Part shown: in pieces, positions 7,700 to 16,817 of the stretch
How the letters are laid out: each line of letters starts with the position of its first letter
Numbering within the stretch: the stretch's first letter is position 1
Assembly: GCA_963732415.1 (NCBI GenBank)
Contig: CAVSZK010000005.1
Span: forward strand, 1-64,000
Length of the DNA: 64,000 nt
Direction of reading: 5' to 3'
DNA from: RPQJ01 sp963732415
GTDB taxonomy: Bacteria; Pseudomonadota; Gammaproteobacteria; Steroidobacterales; Steroidobacteraceae
Made by a program: the position numbers and the translations under genes
Notes under the pieces: model-generated
What the model saw: the letters and a program-made list of their open reading frames with translations, nothing else
The model's database searches: none
What the model was told of the DNA's origin: nothing

Positions 7700-9462
7700 G
7701 AAGGTTGCCTCATCGATTGGCCGCGACGGATTATCACATTCTCGAGCACCAGCACATCCATCTTCGTGCGCAGGAAGCAGTCCAGCGCTTCCTCCGGGCG
7801 ACAGACCACCGGCTCGTTTTCGTTGAAGGACGTGTTCAGCACCATCGGCACGCCCGTCCGTGCGCGGAATGCGTTGATCACGGCGTAGTAGCGCGGATTG
7901 TCCTCGTGAGTGACCGTCTGCAGGCGGCCCGTGCCGTCTACATGGGTCACGGCCGGAATCCGGGCACGCTTCTCCGGCCGGATCGGGTACACCTGCATCA
8001 TGAACGGCACATCGCCATCCAGCTCGAACCATTCCGGAACCGCTTCGCGCAGCACGGACGGCGCAAACGGCCGAAACGATTCGCGCCGCTTGATCTTCAG
8101 GTTGAGGATGTCCTTCATGTCGGCGCGGCGCGGATCCCCGAGGATCGACCGATTGCCTAGCGCTCGGGGCCCCCACTCCATGCGTCCCTGGAACCAACCG
8201 ATTACGAGGCCTTCGGCGATCGCGGCAGCCGTCTCGTCGAAAAGCACGCGTTCATCGTCGACATGGCGCGCCGAGCAGCCCGCGGCCTCGATGTCGCTCG
8301 ATCGGGCGGCCAGCAATGATTCAATCTCTCCACGATCGGCGCGCGGGCCAAGGTAAGCATGGTTCATTGGCTGGCAACGCGCCCCGCCCTGCTGATGCCA
8401 GACAGTCAACGCCGCCCCGATCGCACCGCCGGCATCGCCGGCCGCCGACTGGACGTAGATGCGTCGAAACGGCGTCTTCTGCGTCACCTTGCCGTTCGCC
8501 ACGGAATTCATCCCGCAGCCGCCGGCGATCGCCAGCTGGTCGACCTGGTAACGGCGATGCAGGGCATTCAGCAGATGAAAGAACGCTTCCTCGTACATCG
8601 CCTGGGCAGATCGCGCGATGTCCTTGTGACGCTGCTCGAGTGGCTGGTCCGGGCGGCGGGCGGGCCCGAGCAGCTGCTCCATTGCCGGAGACCAGTGCGC
8701 CCCGACGACGGGCGTACCACTCGACCACTGATGCGGCAATCGTTCGCGCGCGTGCCGGAAGTATTGCAGGTAAAGCCGATAGCTCCCGTCTGTTTCGAGG
8801 GGAACGATCTGCCTCATCTGATCGAGATAGCGAGGCTCCCCGTATGGAGCCAGCCCCATCACCTTGTACTCATCGCCGTAGTTGGGGAAACCCAGAAACT
8901 GGGTGACGGCGGTGTAAAACGCCCCCAGCGAATGCGGAAAAAAGACGCGGCCATCCACACTTACATCGGAACCGCGGCCAATGCCCCATGCACCACTCGC
9001 GAAATCGCCGAATCCATCCACGGAAACGGCCACCGCCTCATCGAACGGCGAGCAGTGGAAGGCTGACGACAGATGCGCGAGGTGATGCTCGACGAAATGC
9101 ACCTTCGCACCGGAACCACTATTCGGAAACAGTCTGCGCAATTCGTCCTCGACGCCGGCACGCTCCTGCTTGTTGCGCAGCTTCTGCATCAGAAAGCGTG
9201 GATCCGGTCGGTAGGCCAGCAGGTACGCCAGCTTCCGCAAGCGGTTGGCATGCGGGTCCGAATTGATCGCTACGTGCGCGAGGTCCCCAGGAGTCAATGC
9301 CGCATCCGCAAGGCACCAGCGGATTGCCTCCGACGGAAACCCTGCCCAATGCTTGATGCGCCGAAAGCGCTCTTCTTCTGCCGCGGCTACGATATGGCCA
9401 TCCACGACCAGGCAAGCGGCTGCATCGGCGTGAAAGGCGTTGATTCCCAGGATTGCTTTCAA
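7696..9462 (-). CDS. NodU/TobZ-family O-carbamoyltransferase
   Basis: A 588-residue enzyme that uses carbamoyl phosphate and ATP to carbamoylate a hydroxyl group. The N-terminal Kae1-like domain has HHLAH (126-130, metal ligands) and DGFGD (149-153). The C-terminal domain contains AIAGGCGMNSVANG and the block WGPRALGNRSILGDPR, diagnostic for the NodU/CmcH/TobZ family. The start TTG at 9462 overlaps the upstream stop as TTGA; AAGGGAAG precedes it. In this setting it probably carbamoylates a sugar of the exopolysaccharide or its lipid-linked unit. That role is inferred from position. Confidence 0.88.
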   Translation of the reverse strand: MKAILGINAFHADAAACLVVDGHIVAAAEEERFRRIKHWAGFPSEAIRWCLADAALTPGDLAHVAINSDPHANRLRKLAYLLAYRPDPRFLMQKLRNKQERAGVEDELRRLFPNSGSGAKVHFVEHHLAHLSSAFHCSPFDEAVAVSVDGFGDFASGAWGIGRGSDVSVDGRVFFPHSLGAFYTAVTQFLGFPNYGDEYKVMGLAPYGEPRYLDQMRQIVPLETDGSYRLYLQYFRHARERLPHQWSSGTPVVGAHWSPAMEQLLGPARRPDQPLEQRHKDIARSAQAMYEEAFFHLLNALHRRYQVDQLAIAGGCGMNSVANGKVTQKTPFRRIYVQSAAGDAGGAIGAALTVWHQQGGARCQPMNHAYLGPRADRGEIESLLAARSSDIEAAGCSARHVDDERVLFDETAAAIAEGLVIGWFQGRMEWGPRALGNRSILGDPRRADMKDILNLKIKRRESFRPFAPSVLREAVPEWFELDGDVPFMMQVYPIRPEKRARIPAVTHVDGTGRLQTVTHEDNPRYYAVINAFRARTGVPMVLNTSFNENEPVVCRPEEALDCFLRTKMDVLVLENVIIRRGQSMRQPS

Positions 9463-9968
9463 TGTCTTCCCTTGGCGCCAAGCGCCCAGGCTTTGAGATC
9501 GGAACGGATCCATTTTGCGAGCGTGACGTCACGCGTCGGCTGAAGTGTAACCGGCGACCGGCTCGCAAGGAGCGCGGGCTCAATGGCCGATGCCAACGAG
9601 GCAACGTCGTGCGCGACTAGGATGCGGCCAGCATCGGCCAATTCGGACACGAGGTCTTGCTGGTGATCGTCGATATGCTCACCGAACTGCGCCCGTCGCG
9701 CCATGACGATCGGCTTCTTGCCTGCCTGCAGCGCGGTGATAATGGAACCCGCGCCGCCGTGCAGGATCACCAGATCCGCCTCGGCGACAAGGCGCTGAAA
9801 ATCCTCCATCTTCAGGAATTCGACCGCCTGACAGCCCGCGCCACTGAACGGTGTGTGGCCGTACTGCACGACAACAGGCGCAGGTAACAGCGCGACGTTG
9901 TCCCGTACTGCCAGCAGAAGCCGATCGAATGGCTTCTTGAGATTTCCAACCGAAACGAAGCAGGTCAC
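9459..9968 (-). CDS. Alg13/PssE-like glycosyltransferase catalytic subunit
   Basis: A 169-residue single-domain protein like the C-terminal half of MurG/GT28 enzymes. HGGAGS (70-75) followed by LQAGKKPIVMARR is the UDP-sugar-binding block. Proteins of this size work only with a separate Alg14/PssD-type partner, and that gene lies immediately upstream with a GTGA overlap (start GTG at 9968). The pair would form one membrane-bound UDP-sugar transferase. In rhizobial PssD/PssE the donor is UDP-glucuronic acid; the donor here is unknown. An upstream in-frame extension of the open frame is a shadow. Confidence 0.82.
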   Translation of the reverse strand: MTCFVSVGNLKKPFDRLLLAVRDNVALLPAPVVVQYGHTPFSGAGCQAVEFLKMEDFQRLVAEADLVILHGGAGSIITALQAGKKPIVMARRAQFGEHIDDHQQDLVSELADAGRILVAHDVASLASAIEPALLASRSPVTLQPTRDVTLAKWIRSDLKAWALGAKGRH

Positions 9969-10408
9969 ATTACAAGGCCGCCGTATCGGCCGCGCGGGAA
10001 AAAGCGGCCTAAAGGCTTCCACTGATAATAGAAACGGTGGGCGAGATGATACATGATGCGACCGGTCAGCGATGGCCGCACCACTCGCGTAATGGTCTCG
10101 ACGAAGATCACCTTCACGCCGAAGAACAGCCGCCCGATGAGCGCAAAGGGCACGACCGGCCCCGCACCGGTGCTCAGGATCACGTCTGGGCGTTCGCGCG
10201 CCAAGATTCGCGCTGCTTCCCACAGATTGACTACGAACAACCAGTCCCGCTCCGAATGCCTGATGAACAGCGTCTTGCGGATCATGTCGTCGGGCAGTTG
10301 CACGTGGTCGTTCAGTACATACAGGTGCTCGTATGCCTCATAGACTGCCTTCAACTGTCGCACTTCGGTCAGATGACCGCCACAGGAAGAAACGATGCAG
10401 ATCTTCAC
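9965..10408 (-). CDS. Alg14/PssD-like glycosyltransferase membrane subunit
   Basis: A 147-residue protein matching the Alg14 family. It starts with the acceptor-side Rossmann block SSCGGHLTE (7-15) and contains LSTGAGPVVPFALIG, usual in PssD/Alg14. Its partner, the Alg13/PssE-like subunit, overlaps the stop codon. Alg14-type subunits recruit the catalytic half to the membrane and bind the lipid-linked acceptor. The 30-base gap to the upstream methyltransferase suggests one transcript. Confidence 0.85.
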   Translation of the reverse strand: MKICIVSSCGGHLTEVRQLKAVYEAYEHLYVLNDHVQLPDDMIRKTLFIRHSERDWLFVVNLWEAARILARERPDVILSTGAGPVVPFALIGRLFFGVKVIFVETITRVVRPSLTGRIMYHLAHRFYYQWKPLGRFFPRGRYGGLVM

Positions 10409-10438
10409 CGGGACCCGGCACCGTGACGAAGTAACGGA

Positions 10439-11215
10439 TCACTTCTTGCGCAAGAAGAACGCATGCACGTTCCCGACGTCGGGGTCATATTCCAGCAGTT
10501 CCAGTGCATTCGCTGCCGCCCAGTTCTCGATCTCGTTCCGTGTGTGGAAGGTGGCCGTCGGCGTGATGATGTAATCGTAAAAGAATCCCTTTGCGCCTGA
10601 CCATGTACGGCGACCCCTCGACTTGACCAGGTGAACGACGTAATAGATCGGCAGTAACGTGCTGTTCACCAGCGCCCGGCCCCAAGGCCGCTGCTCCAGC
10701 CAGCGCACGGGTCGGCCTAGGTAGGTGTAGAGGTAGTAATAGTACCGGTTGCGTTTGTACACGCCGAGGTACATATGACCGCCCCGGCGCAGTATCCGAA
10801 CGTTCTCGACGAACGAGCGGTAGGGATCCGGCGTGTGGTGAATGACACCGTCCGAAATGACTGCATCGAACGTGTCGTCCTGAAAAGGCAAGTTCAAGTT
10901 GCTGCATTGTACGAATTGCGCCGCGGACGCGCGACCACGGGCCAGGCCCAGCGAATGGAACGTCAGGTCGATCGCGGTGACGTGCAATCCCTTGGCCGCA
11001 AGATATGCCGTGGCACGGCCGGGCCCGCAACCTACATCGGCCACCGAGGAACACGTGCCGAGGTACCGAGTGACGAAACGACGGAACGGTACCGGCTGCA
11101 ACGCCTCGATGCGGGCCATGTCCCCTTCCGTCATGAACTCGAACGGATGGCTCTCGTAGTGTGCCGCGGTATCGCGCTGACGAATCCCTGCTTGCGCGTC
11201 GACCATCCTATTCAT
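10439..11215 (-). CDS. Class I SAM-dependent methyltransferase
   Basis: A 258-residue protein with motif I VADVGCGPGRATAYL (about 58-72) and FDAVISDGVIHHTPDP, typical of Methyltransf_11/25 enzymes. The start ATG at 11215 forms an ATGA overlap with the upstream glycosyltransferase stop; a longer open frame upstream would run into that gene. The C-terminal half holds an aromatic, basic stretch (RNRYYYYLYTYLGRPV) that may be a membrane-associating segment. It probably methylates a sugar or lipid-linked intermediate of this locus, but the substrate is unknown. Confidence 0.78.
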   Translation of the reverse strand: MNRMVDAQAGIRQRDTAAHYESHPFEFMTEGDMARIEALQPVPFRRFVTRYLGTCSSVADVGCGPGRATAYLAAKGLHVTAIDLTFHSLGLARGRASAAQFVQCSNLNLPFQDDTFDAVISDGVIHHTPDPYRSFVENVRILRRGGHMYLGVYKRNRYYYYLYTYLGRPVRWLEQRPWGRALVNSTLLPIYYVVHLVKSRGRRTWSGAKGFFYDYIITPTATFHTRNEIENWAAANALELLEYDPDVGNVHAFFLRKK

Positions 11216-12354
11216 GACGATGAGCGAGCGGCGCCGGCAAGTTGGTCCATCAATGCCAAGTTCTCCTGGGCCGAGCGTGCCCAATCGAAGTCCCGGGCGC
11301 GCTGTGCTGATCGGTCCGCCATCGCATTGTAATGTGCCGGCTGGACCATGATTTGCTCGATCTTCCTGGCTAGGTCCGCAAAATCGTCAGGCGCGAAGTA
11401 ATCGAGAGCCTGGCCACCGATTTCACGAGTGCTGGCTATGTCAGCTGCGACGATCGGCAATCCGTGAGCCATGGCCTCCACCAGCGGAAAGCCGAAGGAT
11501 TCGCACACGGAGGCAAAGACAAAGATATCCAGGCTGTCGTACAGCCCTTCGATACGGCTCTCCGGTATTTCGCCATAATTCCGCACGATGTCACCGAGGC
11601 CCAACCGTTCGATGGCCGCTGCAACTTGCTGAAAGCCAGGGGCCCGCTCATCAAGAGTCAGAATCAGTTCGATGGCCTGGCTTTTGCGCAGAATCGTACT
11701 GGCCCTGAGCAGGGCCTCGAAATTCTTCTGAACTCCGTACTTTGTCACGTATCCAATGCGCCAGACATCATGCGCGGCAAATGCCCGCGGGCGCCGGGCA
11801 ACCGCCAAGCCTGGTCCGTGGGGGATGACAACCATCCGTTCGGCGGGCACATCCACGTCGCGCAGGATCTCGGTCGCCAACGCCGAAGTCTGAATCGTTA
11901 CCCGAGACGCCGTCTTCACGGATCTCCGCACCCACCGCCCAGTAGAACGAAACACCAGCCGGTTCAATGCGCTGTGTGATTCCGACGTCATCCGCGCCCG
12001 GAAGACCTCCGAGAAATGCCCGGCGTGCTGCACGAGAAGCAGCGTCGGGCATGCCAAGCGGCGCCACGGCAAGTAATTTGTCTGCGAAAACACGATGTCG
12101 ATACGATGTGTTCCGATCAGGCGCGGCAAAGACGTCTCATACCAGAGTCGAAGATGCAACGGCGAACGCGCGGACGCCGCGACTGGAATCGGAAAGACCG
12201 CAGGGTGCTCCGGCAATGCTGTGACCATCGAAGGATGCGCGGCAACATACCAAGAGTCGTGCGGCCGCTGTCGAATGAATTCTTCCAGCAGGCGCAGCAG
12301 AACAACCTTCGACCCGCCCTCCTTGATGGAGACGGCGTTGATGAGGATATTCAA
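11212..12354 (-). CDS. Glycosyltransferase family 4
   Basis: About 380 residues, GT-B fold. The N-terminal block NILINAVSIKEGGSKVVLL fits the acceptor domain. The C-terminal donor domain has FASVCESFGFPLVEAMAHGLPIVAADIAS, the E-x7-E motif of retaining GT4 enzymes. I chose TTG at 12354 because it overlaps the upstream stop as TTGA and has AAGG before it, the same arrangement as several neighbours. An ATG at 12384 is an alternative and would add ten residues. Donor and acceptor are unknown. Confidence 0.82.
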   Translation of the reverse strand: MNILINAVSIKEGGSKVVLLRLLEEFIRQRPHDSWYVAAHPSMVTALPEHPAVFPIPVAASARSPLHLRLWYETSLPRLIGTHRIDIVFSQTNYLPWRRLACPTLLLVQHAGHFSEVFRARMTSESHSALNRLVFRSTGRWVRRSVKTASRVTIQTSALATEILRDVDVPAERMVVIPHGPGLAVARRPRAFAAHDVWRIGYVTKYGVQKNFEALLRASTILRKSQAIELILTLDERAPGFQQVAAAIERLGLGDIVRNYGEIPESRIEGLYDSLDIFVFASVCESFGFPLVEAMAHGLPIVAADIASTREIGGQALDYFAPDDFADLARKIEQIMVQPAHYNAMADRSAQRARDFDWARSAQENLALMDQLAGAARSSS

Positions 12355-13133
12355 GCGGACCTTGGCCGTATGCGCTGCCACCAACCCAGGAAATCCCAGT
12401 CGCCACGCACGATCGCAGCGAAGTCTTCGATCGTGTAGTCCCGGTGAATGTCGATCCGGGGTATTGCGAACGGATCGAATCCGCCGGCAACCGGACCATG
12501 GATAGCAGCAGCTGAATAGCGGTAGCCAGCTTCGCGCACCGCCGACCGAAGGGAAGCGTTGTTCCTGCCCCAGGTATAGGAGAAGTGCTCGCAGACCTTA
12601 CCGACGCGCGATTCGATCATCGCCTTGGACGTGCGCAGTTCCCTTTCCACACGGTCGGGGGCGGCGGTCGTCAGATCAATATGCTCAACCCCGTGCGAGC
12701 CGATCGTCCAGCCGCGCTTGTGCAATCGCCGCACGTCGTCCCACGAGAGGAACTCTTCGTCAGGATAATGGCCGTCGGCGGCGTTGGAACGCCGATGCGC
12801 GTGCTCATCCATCAAGCCGGCATTCAGGTACACCGTCGCTGGCATTTTTGACACCGAAAGTATGTCTAAAGCAATACTGGCGAGGCTTGCGTAACCGTCA
12901 TCGAACGTAAGTGCGACGCTCAGTCCGCGGGTCTGGTCGCAATTCAGCAATGCGTCGAGCGTGCAGACGCTCGTTCGCCCGAGCCAGCGAACTTGCTCCT
13001 GAAAATCCGCCTCTCGCACGGCCCAGGGCGAGTCGCCAATCGAATGATAAAGCAGTACGATTCGACGACTTCGCGACCGCTGCAGGCAACCGGCCAGTCG
13101 GCCAATTCGACGTTTCCATGCAAGCCTGCTCAT
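12351..13133 (-). CDS. Polysaccharide deacetylase family (NodB-homology) protein
   Basis: A 260-residue protein with the NodB domain: TFDDG (76-80) carries the catalytic-base and metal Asp residues, and SHGVEH (146-151) supplies the two metal His. It would remove an N- or O-acetyl group from a glycan. I see no clear signal peptide, although the N-terminus is basic. Similar genes in EPS loci, such as those near XrtA systems, are usually periplasmic or act on lipid-linked glycans. The start ATG at 13133 overlaps the upstream stop as ATGA; the longer open frame lies inside that gene. Confidence 0.82.
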   Translation of the reverse strand: MSRLAWKRRIGRLAGCLQRSRSRRIVLLYHSIGDSPWAVREADFQEQVRWLGRTSVCTLDALLNCDQTRGLSVALTFDDGYASLASIALDILSVSKMPATVYLNAGLMDEHAHRRSNAADGHYPDEEFLSWDDVRRLHKRGWTIGSHGVEHIDLTTAAPDRVERELRTSKAMIESRVGKVCEHFSYTWGRNNASLRSAVREAGYRYSAAAIHGPVAGGFDPFAIPRIDIHRDYTIEDFAAIVRGDWDFLGWWQRIRPRSA

Positions 13134-14443
13134 CGCGAAGTTTGACTCGGCATTTGAGGTCGGCCTGGGGCGGCCGTGCTCGTCAATCGACGCTTTCGCC
13201 TTACGCGTTGCGCCGAGGTCCTCGCGGTCGCGTCGCCCAGCGCCAGGGCGACTCCCGCCATCGTCCAGAACCATAGACTTTCCGGCGCCCCTGGCGCGAC
13301 CCACCAGGCTTCGAATACACCGATTACCAGCGCTCCGACCAACGCTCCCAAGACGATCGCCGCCAGCGCCCGCACGTTCGGATCACAGGTAGAACGAAAG
13401 ACCCGTAACACGCTGCCCACCAAAGTGATGACGAGCAGCAGGTGCAGCGCGAGGCCGACGATGCCGGATTCTTCCATGATGGCCAGTTGGGTATTGCCTT
13501 TCTCTCGCCCGTAACCTACGGCCGTCAGACCTCCCTGGAACGAACCTGCGTCAATGCTGACGCCATAGCCCGCGCCGAACCAGCCGCCTTGCTTGGCCAT
13601 GTCCCAGGAAATCTCCCATGGCGTAAGTCGCGAAAACGCGACTTCGGCATTGTGAACCTGGATGTTCTTGCGGACATATCTTGCTTCCAGCTTGTCGAGC
13701 GCGCCAGGCCACATCAGAACCGCTGTGGCGATCGCCAAGCCCGCGAAGAAAACGATACTGGTGCGTCGAGCCAACGGCAGCGACAACCCATAAGCGCCCA
13801 TCAGCAAAAAAAACGCCAAGATGCTCGATCGCGATACGCTCAACAGCAGCATGCCGAAGACGAGCGCCAATGTGGCACCCCACATGAGATGCGCTCGCGT
13901 GCGTCCACGGGAACAATGAAACTGCCAGAGCAGCAGCGGTGAAATCATGAACATCAGCGAGCCGAACATGTTCGGATTGGACGTCAGACCTCTATACAGG
14001 TCCATTCCACCGGTTGCGGCGTAGGACGTCTCATAGGTTTGGCCCAGCACCCCGGCAAGCACTGCCGCGACCATCAGCGGTGCCAGAAAGGCCAATGCAA
14101 ACCGCAACTCATTCATGCGCAGCCAACGATAGCCTGCCGACGTGAGGGACACGACGACCAGCGCAAATGCGACCGCTTTCATGATGGTCAGCAGAGGCTG
14201 AAGCGACCAGAAGTAGGTCATGAGCCCCCAGCACATGCTGATGACAAGCAGCATTCCGACCGACGTGCGGATCCAGGCGAGGGCTCGCCGCTGGCGCAGA
14301 GTGAAGGCCAGTACGACGACGATCAATCCCCAGCGGACGCTCACCGTAAAGATAGGGGCCAGAAAGGTAATTACCAAGCCGACGCCCCCGAGCAGCGCGA
14401 CGGCCAGAGGCCAGTTCTGGAGCCTGCGAATCGCGGGCCTCAT
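13130..14443 (-). CDS. O-antigen ligase/polymerase family (Wzy/WaaL) membrane protein
   Basis: A 437-residue integral membrane protein with roughly ten hydrophobic segments and one large loop in the second half (about residues 215-290), the Wzy_C/O-antigen ligase layout. It lies among glycosyltransferases and near the flippase, so it could polymerise the repeat unit. A second protein of this superfamily is at 31125-32540, and which one is the polymerase cannot be decided from sequence. The start ATG at 14443 overlaps the upstream stop as ATGA. Confidence 0.8.
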   Translation of the reverse strand: MRPAIRRLQNWPLAVALLGGVGLVITFLAPIFTVSVRWGLIVVVLAFTLRQRRALAWIRTSVGMLLVISMCWGLMTYFWSLQPLLTIMKAVAFALVVVSLTSAGYRWLRMNELRFALAFLAPLMVAAVLAGVLGQTYETSYAATGGMDLYRGLTSNPNMFGSLMFMISPLLLWQFHCSRGRTRAHLMWGATLALVFGMLLLSVSRSSILAFFLLMGAYGLSLPLARRTSIVFFAGLAIATAVLMWPGALDKLEARYVRKNIQVHNAEVAFSRLTPWEISWDMAKQGGWFGAGYGVSIDAGSFQGGLTAVGYGREKGNTQLAIMEESGIVGLALHLLLVITLVGSVLRVFRSTCDPNVRALAAIVLGALVGALVIGVFEAWWVAPGAPESLWFWTMAGVALALGDATARTSAQRVRRKRRLTSTAAPGRPQMPSQTSR

Positions 14444-15558
14444 GCGGGGCTCCCCCACGCGCCGACGACGCGCTCGGCCTCAGCATGCAATGTCCAGGAC
14501 GAGATCAAGCGACGGGCATTGCTGCCCATTCGATTACGTGCGTCGGGGTCGTCTAGAAGCGCCTTCACGGCATTGAAGACGCCATCGTCAGACGCAAACT
14601 CATAGGTCATTCCCGTGTCTCGTCCGTCAATGAGATCATCGACGCAGCCGACGCGATTGGAGGCGACAACAGGCAGTCCGGCCGCCATGGCCTCGTTCAC
14701 GACCAATCCCCACGGTTCGAATCGCGACGGCAAGACGAAGATGTCGGACGAGCAATATGCCTCCAGCAATTCCGCGCCTGTGAGCCGTCCCGGAGCAATC
14801 AGCCAGTTCGATCGCATAGACTGCGCATGGATCTCCTCGCGCAGAGTGCCATCGCCCACTAGGACAAGCTTGATTGACGCGCTCGCTTGCGCAAGACGTT
14901 CGAATGCCTGCAGGAGGGGATCAATACCCTTTTCAGGTTCCAAGCGCCCCACGAACAGGACAATCGTCTCGAATGGCCGAATGGCAAGCCTGCTCCGCCA
15001 GGCCGTGCGCTGCTCGATACCGAATCCAGCGGCAAAGGACAGAATCGCTTGTACGTCCACCGTCATCTGAGCAACCCGTATCCGTGAATCCGCAACACCG
15101 AATGATCTCAGGTATTGCGCCTGACGCGCACCGCCCGGCAGGAACCCGGCCGGTATTCGAAAGAGTGCCGGATAGACCAGTCGCTTCATCCATGCTTTCC
15201 AGCTCGACTCCCGGAACGGCTTCTGCGTATCCGATTCGACGAATAGCGGGATCCCCCTGGCAGAGGCCATCAGCAGCAGAATCGAGAGTCGCGCGTCGCC
15301 GCCCCATCCACCGGAGTGAACAAGCCGAACATTTCGACGCCCGAGGACGTGCCAGGCACGCCGAATGAACTCGATCATGCCCGCGGGTGCCGTCTCACAG
15401 AACTCCGGGACAGACAGGTTCCAATCCTGGCTCGCATTCTCGGTGAGAAACAAGACACGCATTGGCTCGGCATGCAATTGCCTCAGTTCCGCCACTAGGC
15501 CCAGGATGTATGGCGTGGGCTCGATGTACACGAGAAGCATCCCGCGGCGCGCATTCAC
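14440..15558 (-). CDS. Glycosyltransferase family 4
   Basis: A 372-residue GT-B protein. The C-terminal half has VGRLEPEKGIDPLLQAF and PSRFEPWGLVVNEAMAAGLPVVAS, the donor-binding region with the E-x7-E motif. The start GTG at 15558 is preceded by GGAGGAG and overlaps the upstream stop as GTGA. It probably adds one sugar to the lipid-linked unit. The substrate is not readable. Confidence 0.85.
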   Translation of the reverse strand: MNARRGMLLVYIEPTPYILGLVAELRQLHAEPMRVLFLTENASQDWNLSVPEFCETAPAGMIEFIRRAWHVLGRRNVRLVHSGGWGGDARLSILLLMASARGIPLFVESDTQKPFRESSWKAWMKRLVYPALFRIPAGFLPGGARQAQYLRSFGVADSRIRVAQMTVDVQAILSFAAGFGIEQRTAWRSRLAIRPFETIVLFVGRLEPEKGIDPLLQAFERLAQASASIKLVLVGDGTLREEIHAQSMRSNWLIAPGRLTGAELLEAYCSSDIFVLPSRFEPWGLVVNEAMAAGLPVVASNRVGCVDDLIDGRDTGMTYEFASDDGVFNAVKALLDDPDARNRMGSNARRLISSWTLHAEAERVVGAWGSPA

Positions 15559-16757
15559 AGCAACTCCTCCAGTACCTCGCGATAGATGGCCGCGAGATCT
15601 TCGGCATGCCGACGCCACGTGAATCTTTCACTCGCCGTCTTCGCGTTTTCTGCGACGGCACGAAAAGGCTCGACGTCGCTCATGATCAGCGACAGTTGTT
15701 TCGCCAAACTGGCAACGTCGCGTGGCGCCACGAGCAGCCCACTTACACCATGTTCAATGAACGCCGACGGTCCTTGATCCCGGACACCAAGCACCAGCAG
15801 CCCGGCTGACATGGCCTCCAAGTACGCGATCCCGAACGCCTCTCGATACGATGGCAGGATGAAGACGTCCGCATCCGCCAGGAACCGGGCGATTTCTTCA
15901 TGCGGGCGTGCGCCGACGAACCTAACCCTGGATTCCAGTCGGGACTCACGGACCATTCCCAGAAGTCGACCCTGCTGCTCGCCGTCACCCACGACCGTAT
16001 AGGTCCAGTCCTTCATTCCCTCCGACTGCAGTTTGGACAGCGCCTCGAGATTGATGTCGATTCCTTTTCCTTCGTTCAGGTTCGAAACGCTGATAAAACG
16101 AATCTCGCGACCGGCGGCAAGCACCGGCGTATGCCGCTCGGCCGCCATCAATGAGAAGCCATTGGGAACGACGCGGAAATGGTCGTCGCTGCCGACCAAC
16201 TCGCGGAAGAACCCGCGCAGGGGCTCGCCAACGATGATCACCCGGTCTGCTTCGGACAATGCGCGCCGAAAGCGCCTGCGCCGCGCCGGCAGGTCAAAGT
16301 AACGTGGCGCAAGGTTGACTCCGTGCAACGTCACGACGACTCTTGAGTCGGTCGCTTTGCCCGCCGCAACTGCGGCAGGTGCCAGAGCCTCGGTGTGGGC
16401 GTGGATGACACGGGACCTCGTCTCCGCAACCAACCGGATCAAAGCCGGGGTCAGCGACCTGTCAAGAAGCAGGTCTCTAGCCCGCGGCAGGAGATTTCTC
16501 GGGAAGCTCAGGTGCCTAACCAGTCGAACATGATCGAACTCGACGAAATCCGTGCGATTCAGCTCGCTGCGATGCCTTTCGCCGCCGAGCCTTCCGAGAG
16601 TACCCGGGCGGAGCGGGCGTGCTACCAGAACGGATATGGGCCAGCCTTGCTCGGAAATCGCCCGGGCCGAATCGTATACATAGTTTCCCTCGCGCTCCCC
16701 GGGGACATTCGGGAACCAAGGCGTCAGAACAATCGCAGGTTGAGGCGAACCAAGCAT
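15555..16757 (-). CDS. Glycosyltransferase family 4
   Basis: A 400-residue GT-B enzyme. The N-terminal block VLTPWFPNVPGEREGNYVYD is the usual GT4 start with the flexible loop. The C-terminal block SYREAFGIAYLEAMSAGLLVLGV holds the E-x7-E donor motif. It starts with ATG at 16757, about 60 bases after the FemAB-like gene, and its stop overlaps the next glycosyltransferase start. Sugar specificity is unknown. Confidence 0.85.
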   Translation of the reverse strand: MLGSPQPAIVLTPWFPNVPGEREGNYVYDSARAISEQGWPISVLVARPLRPGTLGRLGGERHRSELNRTDFVEFDHVRLVRHLSFPRNLLPRARDLLLDRSLTPALIRLVAETRSRVIHAHTEALAPAAVAAGKATDSRVVVTLHGVNLAPRYFDLPARRRRFRRALSEADRVIIVGEPLRGFFRELVGSDDHFRVVPNGFSLMAAERHTPVLAAGREIRFISVSNLNEGKGIDINLEALSKLQSEGMKDWTYTVVGDGEQQGRLLGMVRESRLESRVRFVGARPHEEIARFLADADVFILPSYREAFGIAYLEAMSAGLLVLGVRDQGPSAFIEHGVSGLLVAPRDVASLAKQLSLIMSDVEPFRAVAENAKTASERFTWRRHAEDLAAIYREVLEELL

Positions 16758-16817
16758 TAGTCACTCTATTCGGCGTCGTGCGCGCTGTGGTGGTACGCAC
16801 CAGTCGCGTGCCGAATC

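Noticed and set aside
7700..8197. N-terminal extension of the gmd open frame
   Set aside because: It overlaps the carbamoyltransferase coding region; the family N-terminus begins at TTG 7699.
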